IMG/VR virus record: IMGVR_UViG_3300030104_004476
Span: 1 to 64,000 of that record
Reading direction: 5' to 3' (one strand)
DNA length: 64,000 nt
DNA from: a virus
The translations under genes were made by a program, and so were the position numbers. Under the pieces are notes generated by a model. The model ran no database searches. It saw nothing but the letters and a program-made list of their open reading frames with translations, and was not told where the DNA came from. Shown here piece by piece: positions 23,401 to 34,100 of the stretch (within the stretch, counting starts at the first letter, position 1; the number at the start of each line of letters is the position of its first letter).

Positions 23401-26400
23401 CCTTTTAATATTCTAGGTACTATTGAATCATAAAAAACGTTAGGCATAACATTTTTCATACCTGAAGCGTTTATATTATCATCGGCTTCAAGCGTAATAG
23501 AAAGCTGCATGTAAGAAGCTTTTAAAATTTTTGCAAAATCATCAACTTTACCCTCTACAGCTGCATCTAAACCTTTTTTAACAACGTTGTTCTGTGGTTT
23601 TGTATGCTCTTCTCTAGACTCAACATTATATAAAGGATTTTTTTTGTTACCATCTTTTATAGTATAACCCATATATGGTGCTAATATTCTAGCAAACGTG
23701 CCCATATTATTGCTAGTGTCTAAAGTAAACTCTGCAAAAAACCATTTATCATTTTTATTTTCTTTTAAGTAAACTTCTAAATCTTTAAAAAAGTCTATAA
23801 TTATATCAAGTCTTTTTTCTTGTTGTTTTACAAAATCTTTATTGTTAAATATATCAACACCGTTAATTTTGTCTAACAACTGTCCTGTTTTGTGGTATTT
23901 AACCCTAGATTTTGTTAAGTTATCTTTTAAATAGCCATTTTTACCTTCTTTTACTAACTCTGCAAACTGCGCGTCTGTTTGAAAAAACCCTGCTCTTACG
24001 ACACCACCAGCCATTGTTACTTTTATTATATCTCTATGTTTAGGATATTTAGCTAAAAATTTATTAGCTATTTCAGATCCTGCTTCTAAAAAAGTTTTAC
24101 CATTTTTGTAGATAGCGTCTAAATCTCTTTCACCAAGATATACTTTATCTTTTTCAGCTTTTTGAACGTTTATTTTTGGTATGTTAGTACCATGTTTTTT
24201 TATAGGATTATATGTAAAACTACTAGCGTTTTCCGTTAAATCTTTGCTAAACATAACTTCAGACATACCACTACGTATTCTAGCTAGTGATGGATCTGTT
24301 TTACGAAGTTCTTGATTAGTAATTGTTTTACCAAGTAAGTCTGCGAGCGCTATAATTCTAGCCGATGTGTTTCTATTGCGCGTAGGTTTACCGTCAATAA
24401 TATCTACTAATGCCAAAAACTCAGCGTCTTTAATATTAGTACGCTTAACTTGGCCTTTTAAACCAGCGGCTGTTTTAGCTCTAGTTTCTTTTTGTGTATA
24501 TAAAGCTTGTAGTACAGTTCTAGGTACACCAGTAGCTTGACCTTCAACATCAAAACCTTGTGGTAAAGCATCAATAACTAACTGAGCATTTTTGTTAAAC
24601 CAGCGCTGTGCATTAGCAACTTCAGCTGTTGTTAAATTAGCTTTACTTTTAATCTTAGCTGGTGATATACCTAACAACTCTCCTACGGCGTTTGTAGCGG
24701 CATTAGGGACACTTTTAAAGCTCGTTAATGTATTAGGATCTATATTAGCATCAGACACCTCAGACGCAACCTTATCAGCTATATTTAACTCACTAGCTAA
24801 TACTTTAGCTTTAGTTTTTCTTTCAGGCTGTTGCTCAACTGTTTGTTCAGCTGCAACACCTCTAGCTTCTGTTACGTCTTCTTCAAACTCTGTCTTGAGT
24901 ATTCTGTTACCGGCTTCAATAGAACGTGCTGGTAAGAATTTATTTATATAAGCAGCTAAAGGTACACCAGACTCAGGCTTGTACTCTCTAATAAGATCAA
25001 ATATACCTCTTTTACCAGTTTCTATTTCATCAATAACTAGCTGTTCATCATAACCAGGTACATCTCTAAATCTTCTAGCTATACGAGTGGTAATAGGTTT
25101 AAACGCTTCTAATATATCAAATAGACCAGCTTCACCTTGTTGTTCATATACTTGTTGTACTCTATCAGAAGCTTCTTTAGAGAACTGAACTCTAGTGTCT
25201 AGTGGACCAGGTTGTTTACTTCTTATCTCTTGAATTATTTGGTTTTTCTTTATATCGCTTATGTCAGCTAAAGTTAGTTGATCATTTTTAACTTTGTTAG
25301 CTATACCTACTAAAAACTTAATAGCGTCTTTTTCACTAGCTAAGTCAATATCAATATCAGTAGCTTCTTCAGTACCCTTATGTATTAAGTGCGCTAATAC
25401 ACCTCCAAATTGAGTATTTTTCTTAGCGTTTAAGTTTATATTACCAGCCCCAACCTCTTCAAAGAAAACAGCAACAACCTCAGATTCTTTTAGCGATCCA
25501 TCTGCATTTCTCTCAGCAAGTTTTATCACTCTATTGTAAGCGTCTCTGTTGTTTTCTTTTGTCCAAGCTAATACAGCATCTGACAACGGCTTGTAAAGCT
25601 CAGGTTTAAGCCCTATAGCATCAGCAAAAACAACATGTTGAAGTTCGTGTGTCTTGGTTTCTAACCTATCAGCTTCAGCCATATTCTGAACGTTAATTAC
25701 AGAAACAGGTTTTCCATCAGGCCCAGGCGCCATAAAGCCATGAGCTCCATTTTCAATTTCTTCTAAAGCTTCTGCAAGCGCCTCTCCTTCTAAATTTTTA
25801 TTTACAAAGTCTATACTTTGCTGTTTCGTGTTGTGAACAACTAAAGTATTTCTAACGCCTCCTTTTTCAACTTTATTTTTCTTTTTAATATCCTTGTTTA
25901 TCTGTTCGGTATTAAAAAGTACTCTAGTTTTATTTTCAATTTGCTCTACGCTAGGGTCAGATATACCATCTACCTCTAACAAATCTTTTAAAGCTTGATC
26001 TTCTAATCTTTTTACTTCAGCTTTATTTTCGTTTCTAAATTTATAAATTTGCCAAGGACTATTCCAAGTTTTTTCTTTTTTAAACTCGTTTAAACCGTTT
26101 TCTATAGCGTCAAACTCAGTTTTTAACTCTAGTAATTTCTTATCTTTAAGAGCGTCAGGCATAACTTGATCTTCTAGTATCTTGTTAGCCTCTATTCTTA
26201 TATCCTCTTGTCTAACTATAGCGCTGGTAAATTCTCTTTTAGCTCTAGCAGATACTGTTTGAGCTTTACCTTCTAAAGTTTCCACTTCTAGATTTATAAG
26301 CTCTTGCAACTCTTCTATTCTACCTTCGTTTTCTTGTACTATCTCTTTTCTTCTAGTATCGTTTAGTGGAGAGTATAATCCGTTTTGAAGTTTTTTATTA

Positions 26401-28643
26401 AACGAAGCTAAGTCGGTTTGCTCTTCTCTTAAGTTTCTTAACGTTTCCTTTTGCTTAGCATCTGAAAACTGAGATAGATAAATACCTTTCGCGACTGGAA
26501 CAGATCCCATTGTGGTACCAAACATATAGCCAGTAAATCGAGAGTGATTCATGTCCTGACTCCAAGGTCTACCGTTTAAAAGGTTTTGAAAGCCTGTTGT
26601 TAAAGCCTCACCTTCTCCTTCAGCAATTACACCTAAAACACCCTTGGTGGTGATCATGTTGTTTTTAACATAACTATCAACACCTTTACCAAACAAGTCG
26701 TTTTTGGCAACGTTATTGGCTAGCGCTCTTTTTGCGTTTCTCAGCAACATATAAGTAGGAGCAGCACCAAAGACAACCTCAGCGCCTGCTGCGCCTAGTG
26801 ATGTAAAGTATTTTTTAGCTTTACTAGTCTGAATTGCTCCTGGCAGCTTTTCTTCTTGAACCATATCTTGGTATTGACTACCAAAACTTGAAGTACCAAT
26901 AATTCCCCAGCCAGCAGGTGTTGATAATGCTGCAAATATAGAAATTTGATTAGCAAGTTCTTGTGTCGCAAATGATCCAAAGTTTTCTAAAGATGAAAAA
27001 GCATCATCAAAAGATACGTCTTTTCTGTAAGACTCTCTTATGTTTTGTATTTTGTCTTTAAAATCTTGTGTACCCTGTTCGTCAACACTAGGGTCTCCAA
27101 ATAGTTTAGAAGTACCATAACCAGCATCCACAGCTAATTCTACAAATCCTAAACCAGCATCAACAAAAAATTCTTCTACACCGTTATAATTTCTTTTTAC
27201 TAAATCTAATTGATCTGGTAGAGCTTCTATAAACCCTTTATCCACATTGGAGATAACATCGTTGCTAACAGCCATGTAGTTGTTGTACATCTCATTGTAC
27301 TCTTTGTAATCTTTTTGATATTGATTATAAACGCTTTCAGGTATCATCCTACCGTTTTCAAGAGTTACAAGCTCTTCGCCCGGCTGCATTTCAGTACCAG
27401 TGTAGTCGTAATCTTCACTCTCAAATCTTTGTAAAGCTATATCTAATTTTTTTCTTAATGCACCTGTTTCTAATTTGTTAGCTAAAGATTCTGCATATAC
27501 AGTTTTTGAAGCATACTCTCTTTGGTATTCGCTAAGACCTAGTTCTATGTTATTTTTTAATTGTTTTTTTAAATCAGAGGATATAAACTCAAAGTCATCA
27601 AGCTCTTCTAGCTTTTGGTCAGTATTTTTAATCCAAGTTTCTTTTTTAGCTTCAGCAACTAGTACTTCTTTAGCTTTTATTTCAATCTCCTCTTTTGAAG
27701 GGTTCGCTTGTACTCCTCCTAAGGCGTCAAAAGCTTGCTTTAGTTCTTTTTCGTAAGGTTGTGTAGTTTTAATTATCTCTCTAGTTGGAGTTGAAAACTT
27801 AACATCCATACCTCCTCCTTGAAAAACTTTTCTTGTCTCTGTTTTAGGAGCAAATATATCTATATCGTTACCAAATTCATCTTTAGGAAAAAACTTATCG
27901 TTAATTTCTTTTAGTTGCGTAGAATCTGGAGCGTTATCAGCAAGGAACTTTTTACTACTTATACTTCTTTCTGCTCTACTTTTAGAATATAAAGCATCTG
28001 TTTCAGTTGTAGTGTTTTTATCAATAAAAGATATTAAGCTATTATAAGCGTTTTCTTTTCTTGAATTTATATTATCGTGCTTAGCTACTAAACTTTTTTC
28101 TGTAGAGTTTAAAGATGCCAAACCAGCGCTCTCTCTTTTTTCAAGAGCCATTTTTGTTCTTGTGTCAGGAGCTGTATACTCAGCACCTATATTAAACTCA
28201 ATATCTATTTCTTTTTCATTAGGAGCTAGAATCTTAACAGCATTAAAAGATTTTATATCATCTTTAAATATATTAGTTGTTTCAAACTTGAAACCTGGAT
28301 ACTTAATACTTAAATCGTCAATAGCATCGCTATCACTTTTGTCAAAAAAGCTATAATCTTTTTGTTGAGTTATTTTTCCAGTTAAAGGATCTGTAACGTT
28401 ATAAGTAAGCCAATTATGCTTATCTTTTACGTCATCGAACGGTACATCCAAAGAAGTATCTTCCAAGTTGGATGCCGAAACGTCGAGTGCTGTAGCCTCT
28501 GACGCCACAGCCACACCCGGCTCCGCAACGTCGTTTGTCTTTCCCTCGTTGTTAGCATTATATTGCTCAATAACTAACTTTATGTTTCCTTCTGGCTCGC
28601 CAGCGTCTAACATACGCTGAACAATAGCTTGTAATTCTTCCAT
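20472..28643 (-). CDS. Giant multidomain internal virion protein (2723 aa)
   Basis: The largest gene in the window. Visible parts: long coiled-coil/helical N-terminal third with a hydrophobic stretch near residues 580-720; a zincin-like HELQH at residues 999-1003; a HAD-type phosphatase-like domain with DFDETL at about 1856 and 'VFILTARPAEAA' after it; alpha-rich C-terminal region with hydrophobic helices; and a terminal Cys/His cluster (RCTKIKSDGFRCK ... RCHYHD) likely to bind zinc. FSK(E/D)(L/A) recurs at residues 1154, 1465, 1821 and 2020, between modules. It resembles large polyvalent/ejected proteins of podoviruses. No polymerase motif was seen. Confidence 0.75.
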   Translation of the reverse strand: MEELQAIVQRMLDAGEPEGNIKLVIEQYNANNEGKTNDVAEPGVAVASEATALDVSASNLEDTSLDVPFDDVKDKHNWLTYNVTDPLTGKITQQKDYSFFDKSDSDAIDDLSIKYPGFKFETTNIFKDDIKSFNAVKILAPNEKEIDIEFNIGAEYTAPDTRTKMALEKRESAGLASLNSTEKSLVAKHDNINSRKENAYNSLISFIDKNTTTETDALYSKSRAERSISSKKFLADNAPDSTQLKEINDKFFPKDEFGNDIDIFAPKTETRKVFQGGGMDVKFSTPTREIIKTTQPYEKELKQAFDALGGVQANPSKEEIEIKAKEVLVAEAKKETWIKNTDQKLEELDDFEFISSDLKKQLKNNIELGLSEYQREYASKTVYAESLANKLETGALRKKLDIALQRFESEDYDYTGTEMQPGEELVTLENGRMIPESVYNQYQKDYKEYNEMYNNYMAVSNDVISNVDKGFIEALPDQLDLVKRNYNGVEEFFVDAGLGFVELAVDAGYGTSKLFGDPSVDEQGTQDFKDKIQNIRESYRKDVSFDDAFSSLENFGSFATQELANQISIFAALSTPAGWGIIGTSSFGSQYQDMVQEEKLPGAIQTSKAKKYFTSLGAAGAEVVFGAAPTYMLLRNAKRALANNVAKNDLFGKGVDSYVKNNMITTKGVLGVIAEGEGEALTTGFQNLLNGRPWSQDMNHSRFTGYMFGTTMGSVPVAKGIYLSQFSDAKQKETLRNLREEQTDLASFNKKLQNGLYSPLNDTRRKEIVQENEGRIEELQELINLEVETLEGKAQTVSARAKREFTSAIVRQEDIRIEANKILEDQVMPDALKDKKLLELKTEFDAIENGLNEFKKEKTWNSPWQIYKFRNENKAEVKRLEDQALKDLLEVDGISDPSVEQIENKTRVLFNTEQINKDIKKKNKVEKGGVRNTLVVHNTKQQSIDFVNKNLEGEALAEALEEIENGAHGFMAPGPDGKPVSVINVQNMAEADRLETKTHELQHVVFADAIGLKPELYKPLSDAVLAWTKENNRDAYNRVIKLAERNADGSLKESEVVAVFFEEVGAGNINLNAKKNTQFGGVLAHLIHKGTEEATDIDIDLASEKDAIKFLVGIANKVKNDQLTLADISDIKKNQIIQEIRSKQPGPLDTRVQFSKEASDRVQQVYEQQGEAGLFDILEAFKPITTRIARRFRDVPGYDEQLVIDEIETGKRGIFDLIREYKPESGVPLAAYINKFLPARSIEAGNRILKTEFEEDVTEARGVAAEQTVEQQPERKTKAKVLASELNIADKVASEVSDANIDPNTLTSFKSVPNAATNAVGELLGISPAKIKSKANLTTAEVANAQRWFNKNAQLVIDALPQGFDVEGQATGVPRTVLQALYTQKETRAKTAAGLKGQVKRTNIKDAEFLALVDIIDGKPTRNRNTSARIIALADLLGKTITNQELRKTDPSLARIRSGMSEVMFSKDLTENASSFTYNPIKKHGTNIPKINVQKAEKDKVYLGERDLDAIYKNGKTFLEAGSEIANKFLAKYPKHRDIIKVTMAGGVVRAGFFQTDAQFAELVKEGKNGYLKDNLTKSRVKYHKTGQLLDKINGVDIFNNKDFVKQQEKRLDIIIDFFKDLEVYLKENKNDKWFFAEFTLDTSNNMGTFARILAPYMGYTIKDGNKKNPLYNVESREEHTKPQNNVVKKGLDAAVEGKVDDFAKILKASYMQLSITLEADDNINASGMKNVMPNVFYDSIVPRILKGELDNIPMGLIAIVRLAAVGTKYAPINTGKPIDLNTIFFPTLNKTGAEVFNVNNIKDIAKANETLIESIADIKFSKELSSTNSKLSEVISNARSVNMYSKAARGMSTFDFDETLIIDGENFIIAKKGDNVQRISSGDWPLQGPKFAADGYEFDFTDFVNVRGGVDGPLLQKIKNQIKKYGNKNVFILTARPAEAAPAIHEWLKTKDIDIPFENITGLGNSSGDAKAAWMLDKYAEGYNDMYFVDDALPNVEAVKHVFDQLDIKGKSVQAKIKFSKDLNSDFNKMLQRTKGVGAEKIFSRIGAQKRGKNIGRFTFFVPPSADDFSGLLRYFVGKGEQGNKDLEFFNKALIKPFARADRDMKEARQSILDDHKALRKELPKVAKKLGKMIDDSGFTFDNAVRVYLWDKAGFDIPGLSKRDITFLSNTVKADQDLRTYADTIGKISKQKEGYIEPGEYWSVESIASDLQNVVNKQGRKKYLAEWKENVEIIFSPENLNKIEATYGSNFREALENMLWRMENGTNRAKGMGRIEGAWNNWVNNSVGAIMFFNARSAVLQTLSTVNFINFEDNNIFAAAKAFANQKQYWKDFTFLFNSDFLKQRRAGLQTNINEAEIASAVAGATNKAKAALQYLLKVGFLPTQIADSFAIASGGSTYYRNRVKKYVKQGLDQTEAEAQAMEDFMEIAEETQQSARPDRISQQQASSLGRIILAFANTPMQYARLIKKAAGDLTAGRGDWRSNVSRIIYYGAIQNIIFSSLQSAIFALAFDDEKPEQDEIDKKVQRTLNGMIDSLLRGSGLAGAVVSTLKNVINRFIQESEKKSRADYGNVLVDALNVSPPIGSKSRKLYSATKTYKYNREVMGEMSTFDLENPVWDAVGNVVSATTNLPLDRGFRKIDNMKEALNQDNETWQRVAVGLGWDQWSLGIDTRKEVDEAKKLIKEKKKEEKKKSQQRCTKIKSDGFRCKVMVKKPKKRCHYHD

Positions 28644-28652
28644 ATTTGATTA

Positions 28653-29984
28653 TTATTGTAGGTATTTGTTGATTAACGCTTGTGCTTCGGCATTTTGTGT
28701 TCTTGTTGGGAAACTTATACCAGCGCCACCATAGTTCACTGTAGTAAATCCGGCTGGCCTATCAGAATCTGTATCTATATCTTTTAAATCATAATCTTTT
28801 GGAAGACCAGTAAATATTTTAAACTCTTCTTCAGTCATTTCTTTAGCAGCGTCACCTGGTGTACCAAATTTATCAGTGATAAAATACTTGTTATCTTTTT
28901 TAGTTACATATCTATATTTGTCACCATCTTTATCTGAAACTATAGAAAGAAGTGTTGGTTGACCCGTAGTTACTTTTGCTGCAAAATCTGCAAAATCTGG
29001 TTTGAAACTTCTTGGTCGCCCCGTACCGTCCGCTGCTTTCTTAGGTAGATTTTCGTCAAAACGCTCTTTACCTTCGTCCATCATTAATCTTTTCCACTCT
29101 TCTTTTAAAGCTGTAGGATCTTTTCTGTACTCTTCTTTTAACTCTTCTAAACGTAGTTTTCTATCTCCTTCGTTTTCAAAAGTTTCACCTTTGCTAGCTA
29201 AGTAAGCATCAGCAAAATTAAAGTCTGCTATATCATCAAATAACAAAGACATAAAGTCTGGATGATTACTAAGTTTATTAACAGCTGTTTGAAGCTCTTG
29301 TTTTAACTTACCATCCCAATTATCACCTATTTTAGCTCTATTAGCAATATGTGTTAAAACACCACTTGACTGCTCAACACCTTGCTCCCATACTTGTAAA
29401 GGAGCTTTATAATCACTTAAACGAACTAAATCACCAGTAATAGCGTCTCTTGTATATATACCAGGATCTTTACCTTCAGGATTATATTCAAAGTTTTGAG
29501 CAACCTTAGCATCATTTAGTATAACATCGTTAACACCTTCTGCAACAGAATTAGCTTTAGAAAAAGTTTTACCGCTTGAGTTTAAAATAACATCGTAGTA
29601 AGCAGCGTCAGATGCCCAAGCGTCTAAATCTGACATAGCCTCGTTCATTAGTTCAGCAGCTTCTTGTTTAGCTTTTTTACCTTTAAATATTCCATAAGAA
29701 CCTTGGTTGCCTTTAGCAAATTCTTCTTTACCTTTATCTAATACTGCTTGAAGCTTTCTTCTAGCTTCAGGATCTTTTGTCATTTTTAAAATTGCTGAAG
29801 CTTTAGCTTCAAAGTTTTCTTCGTTAGCTTTCTTTTTTTCTTTTATTTTTTTGCCAACTTTTACTAACCCTACGCCTATGTTTGCACCAGCTTGAACTAT
29901 AGCGTTTGCAACTTCGCTTTTATCTACAGTCGCGTACTGAGACTGATACATTCTTCTTGCTGATCCTATTAAATCTACTGCCAT
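28653..29984 (-). CDS. Putative internal virion protein
   Basis: A 443-aa largely helical protein starting MAVDLIGSARRMYQSQYATV. Lys/Glu-rich helices lie at about residues 45-130 and 260-315, with a C-terminal region ending 'NYGGAGISFPTRTQNAEAQALINKYLQ'. No recognised catalytic motif. Its position between the gp14-like protein and the giant protein matches the internal-core or ejection-protein cluster of T7-like phages (order gp14-gp15-gp16), so a gp15-like role is inferred. Confidence 0.6.
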   Translation of the reverse strand: MAVDLIGSARRMYQSQYATVDKSEVANAIVQAGANIGVGLVKVGKKIKEKKKANEENFEAKASAILKMTKDPEARRKLQAVLDKGKEEFAKGNQGSYGIFKGKKAKQEAAELMNEAMSDLDAWASDAAYYDVILNSSGKTFSKANSVAEGVNDVILNDAKVAQNFEYNPEGKDPGIYTRDAITGDLVRLSDYKAPLQVWEQGVEQSSGVLTHIANRAKIGDNWDGKLKQELQTAVNKLSNHPDFMSLLFDDIADFNFADAYLASKGETFENEGDRKLRLEELKEEYRKDPTALKEEWKRLMMDEGKERFDENLPKKAADGTGRPRSFKPDFADFAAKVTTGQPTLLSIVSDKDGDKYRYVTKKDNKYFITDKFGTPGDAAKEMTEEEFKIFTGLPKDYDLKDIDTDSDRPAGFTTVNYGGAGISFPTRTQNAEAQALINKYLQ

Positions 29985-30002
29985 GTTGTTTGTTTTAAAA
30001 TT

Positions 30003-30671
30003 TTAATCCGAACCTGTTGAGGTACTTGGACCAAAGTCCATGTTTGATATAGCCGCAGAACCAATTTGTCCAACAGCACCAATTATTCCAGCGGTAGCAC
30101 TTTGTCTATTTTGAGCTTGTTGTGCCCCTTGCGCTTGTATTGCTGCAACTTCTTCCATGCTCATACCAAGCATTGTTTGCATCCTGTTTAATTCAAACTG
30201 TTGCTTTGCTCTTTGACCTTCTGCTTCAGCTTGAGCTTGTGCCATTTGTATATTTTGTTCTTGCCTCCCTATGTCAGCAGAAATTTGTCTTTGTGCTTTT
30301 GCCGCTTGTCTAGCTAAACCAGTTGCTAAAGCAGCTGCACCAGCTCCGCTAGTACCACCTCTTAAACTTTCTAATATATTCGCTTGGTTTTGAGCAAGTT
30401 CTTGCTGTTGTATTTGAGCAGCTTGTAAGTTTACTGTAGCATCTTCGTATGGATTTGTATATTGAAAATCATAATCTTGATACTGCTGCATTAATTCGTC
30501 TCTTCTTTCTAAAGCTGGAGCTAGTTGCGCGTCTAGTCTTTCCTGAGCTTTTCTAGCTGCCCTTCTATTAAGCGCGCCACCAGCTAAACTTCCAACAGCT
30601 CCGATTATTGCAGCGCCAACTATTGGAGCAATTTTATAAGGTGAGTTTTTTGTTAATGTTCCTTTTGCCAT
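30003..30671 (-). CDS. Internal core protein, T7 gp14-like
   Basis: A 222-aa protein. A glycine-rich membrane-active N-terminal segment (about residues 13-32: IVGAAIIGAVGSLAGGAL) is followed by an Arg/Gln/Ala-rich helical region with many 'AQ' pairs, and a second glycine/alanine stretch near residue 195. This composition is typical of T7 gp14-like ejection proteins that form a channel across the envelope. It is followed by two more candidate ejected proteins. Confidence 0.65.
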   Translation of the reverse strand: MAKGTLTKNSPYKIAPIVGAAIIGAVGSLAGGALNRRAARKAQERLDAQLAPALERRDELMQQYQDYDFQYTNPYEDATVNLQAAQIQQQELAQNQANILESLRGGTSGAGAAALATGLARQAAKAQRQISADIGRQEQNIQMAQAQAEAEGQRAKQQFELNRMQTMLGMSMEEVAAIQAQGAQQAQNRQSATAGIIGAVGQIGSAAISNMDFGPSTSTGSD

Positions 30672-30711
30672 ATTATTGAATTATATCATTAATAATTACA
30701 CTTATAACTGT

Positions 30712-31113
30712 TTATTTACTACTTTCTGCAACTTCCATACCTACACTATACAACTCAGCAGCGTCCGTAGAATCATTAACAAATTTTACTTGCGCATAAT
30801 AACCTAAAACTGCAGACATGTTATGTTCATTGTTTTTAGTAAAGAACACGTAATCATTTTGTGTAGGCATTGCAAAGTTATATGTTGTATCACCTATTAC
30901 ATTATTAACAACTATAGCGTACGTTGTTGCTGAGATGTTTACAAAAGATTCTATAAGACCCATGAATATAACATTGTCTAAACTAGAGTTTGTACCACCA
31001 CTTTCTCCAGAAGCGCCAGATAAGTCACCACTATCTATATAGTATATACTATCACCAACTGATGCTCCAGTTAGTTGTGGATCTGTATTAAAAGGTATAG
31101 TTATTAAAGCCAT
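30712..31113 (-). CDS. Putative small structural protein
   Basis: A 133-aa beta-rich protein (MALITIPFNTDPQLTGASVGDSIYYID), Ser/Asp-rich, with 'NSLDNVIFMGLIESFVNISATTYAIVV'. No motif was recognised. It lies between the gp14-like gene and the BACON-like fibre gene, preceded by a short A/T-rich gap, and is presumably a minor tail component. Confidence 0.5.
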   Translation of the reverse strand: MALITIPFNTDPQLTGASVGDSIYYIDSGDLSGASGESGGTNSSLDNVIFMGLIESFVNISATTYAIVVNNVIGDTTYNFAMPTQNDYVFFTKNNEHNMSAVLGYYAQVKFVNDSTDAAELYSVGMEVAESSK

Positions 31114-31133
31114 ATTTTATTTATTAATTAAAT

Positions 31134-34100
31134 TTAAACATCAAATCTTAGATTAAAACTAACAAATGTTGTTCCATTTTGATGAGTAACATCAAATGAA
31201 ATTATTCTACTACCAGGGTCTTGTGAAAGATGATTAAAACTTAAGCTAACAGTAGCTGTTCCACCGCTAACTGATATACTATTAGAAGCTAACCAGTCTG
31301 GATTTCCTAGAGACCAATTGAAACCTCCATCCGCAGTATCTACGTTCGCAACGTCAACAAGGGTTGGAGCGGTGTTACCATTGTAAGTAAAGTTTAAGTC
31401 TATAGCCATAAATTGATCATTGAGCTCTTGTGCTGAACTTTCTGATGCTTGAAGACTATAAAATGCCATACCACTAGTACTAGAAATACCTTGATTTATA
31501 ATAGCCATGTTTGTATTTCCATCCCAGATTAAAGTAGGTACTGTTGCTTCTTGTATAATAGTAATTAAATCATTTTGATTAGTCGCACTGTTTGGTAATC
31601 CTAATTCATTCAAAGTATCACCACTTACTCCACCGTTCCATATAGCTAATTTTGCTTCTCTATTACTACCGGTAAAGTTAGGTTCTAATACAAGTTTTAT
31701 ATGATGCTGTTTACCAACAGTGTTGCCATCAAAAACTATCTCCGATCCCGCAGCTACACTATCAACGGTTAAGAAATTATTAGAATCACTAATAGTGGGT
31801 TCAAACAATGTATACACTCCATCTATTACTTGAGCAAGACCTTCTTTGTATATTTTTACAGTAGGTGTTGCTGTACCATTAGCTCTACAACCTACTTGAA
31901 CATTACTTAAATCATCAGATTCATCAACAGTTTTAGAAACTTGACCTGGACTAAAACCAGCAAACACTTTAGCTTTTTGTTTTATCGTAATTATATCATC
32001 AGCGGTGCTAGTTGACGAATCATTATTTAATGGATGAAAACCTTTTATTTTAAAATATCTATCAATAGGAAATTCTTTTTGCCAAGACTCATCTTGACCT
32101 AAAACAGCAAAGTTTTCACTTATATTAAAGCGTATTTCATGATTTACGTCTTGGACTAAAGATTCAACACCGGCAGCGTTGGTTTGAGTAAGGCTAGATA
32201 AATAAACAGCATTTAGATTTGAAATCCAAGACGAGTCTACTTCTCCCAATTGTTCACTACTACCACCTATCAATTGAACAGTAAAGTCTAACTCTGGGTT
32301 ATTAAACCATGTTATTGGATAATCATAATCATAAACACTAGCTGTTAAACCTGCACTAGAATTACTTTCCCAATAAGTACCAGTTGTTCCAACAGAATTA
32401 CCATATAACTCTACTAGCTGAGAAGTATCACTAACCTCTAGTTCTCCAATAGTGTTATTAACAGTACTATTAGTAAAAGTTGCTGTACCGTTAGCTAAAT
32501 CACCTGAGATAAGTCTAAAGTCAAACGTGTGAACTGTAACGTCATATCCAGCAACTTGAACTACTTTAAAAGTATCACTTACCGCATTGTTTGTGGGATG
32601 TATAACTGTAATTGTTGCTGATCTTTCAGAACCAGTGTTATTTTGAGTCACGGTAAAGTTATTTAAGGCTTCATATTGACTTGAAAAAGTAGCATCATAG
32701 TCAACTGAAGTTGCAGAAAAATTAATCCAATCTGGAGTAGCTGCTGTTGCATCGTCAACAAGTACTAAAGAGTATCCATCACTGCTATCAAAATCTTCAG
32801 GACTAGCATACGTTAATATTGTTTGTATAGAAAACGTATTACTAAAATCATATGCTAACTTATAAGTTGTGCCATTGTTTGTCGTAGTTCCTAAAAAACC
32901 TACATCAGTCCAAGGTTGCAAGTTACCAGCAGTGGTAAGAAAACCAACGTCAAAAAATTGTTCAGCCCAACCGTTATCAGTAACTTCTTGATCATAATTA
33001 ATATTGGTAACTGTAAAAGATCCATATAAATTAACACTATCACCAAGTTCTTGATAAATAGTAATAGAATCATTAGGTACACCACTTGTATTGGTGTCTG
33101 AAGTTATACTTAACGTTGCTTCAAGCTGTATGCCAAATATGTTAGCATCAGCAGAAATAGCCACAGCGCTACCATTAAGCCAAGTTACGTCATTTATAGT
33201 AAGCCATTGTGGAGAGTTTGCAGGGAATGTTACAGCTGCTGTAAAAGGACCTAGATTATTTGTAACAGGCAAACTTACACCACCACCATTAGGTTCCATG
33301 TGGTAATAACCAGTGTAAAACTCACATACACCTATTTGAGAGTCTGTAAATATATCTATGTAGTTGTTGTCATCAATAAAACCGTCGATATTAGGAATAT
33401 AATCTATAACAACTCTTCTACCAATTGTACCATCATCACCTTCATATGAAATACTATATTGCGACAACTCTGATGCTGGAACATCGAGGTTTATTGATGG
33501 ATTAGTTCCAATTGGAAAGAAAACATCTCCATTAGCAGTAAACGTAAAATCTACAAGAGAAGTAGATATACTAGGAACAATAACAGCTGAAACATTTAAA
33601 ATTAAATGGTTTATAGTAGCAGCATCACTCATTGTTGCGTTACCTAGTCCAATATAAGAACCAGGGTTATCAGCAAACTGTAAAAAACCATCTCCACTAA
33701 ATGGATTAAAGTTGCCTATAATCCCAACGCTTCCACTCCAAAGTACACCTGACTGAACAGCTACAGGATCTAAGCTTAAAGCAAATGTTGTAGTAACTCC
33801 AGATGATATTGTTAAAGCAGAAGAATCAAAATTAATAGTTCCTGTAACTGTATTAGAACTACCGTAAGCTGTACCAGTATCTGCAAAAGTAATACTAGTT
33901 ATGTAGTCGGTTAAAACTAAAGCTAACGCAGAAAACTGTTCTGCTGCTATAGTATTACCACTTGCTGGCGTTATAGTAAATGTACCAGTGCTAGGTAGTG
34001 CAGAAATATTGTAAGAAGAAAATCCAGTTGAAGACCAATTTGTACCACCAGTTACTGTTATAATAATGTTACCACCTAAAACAGGTGTTGTACCAGAAAC

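Noticed and set aside
20472-28643. Considered a virion RNA polymerase (N4/crAss-like)
   Set aside because: No DFDGD-type or other polymerase catalytic motif was found; visible motifs are zincin-like HELQH and HAD-like DFDET.
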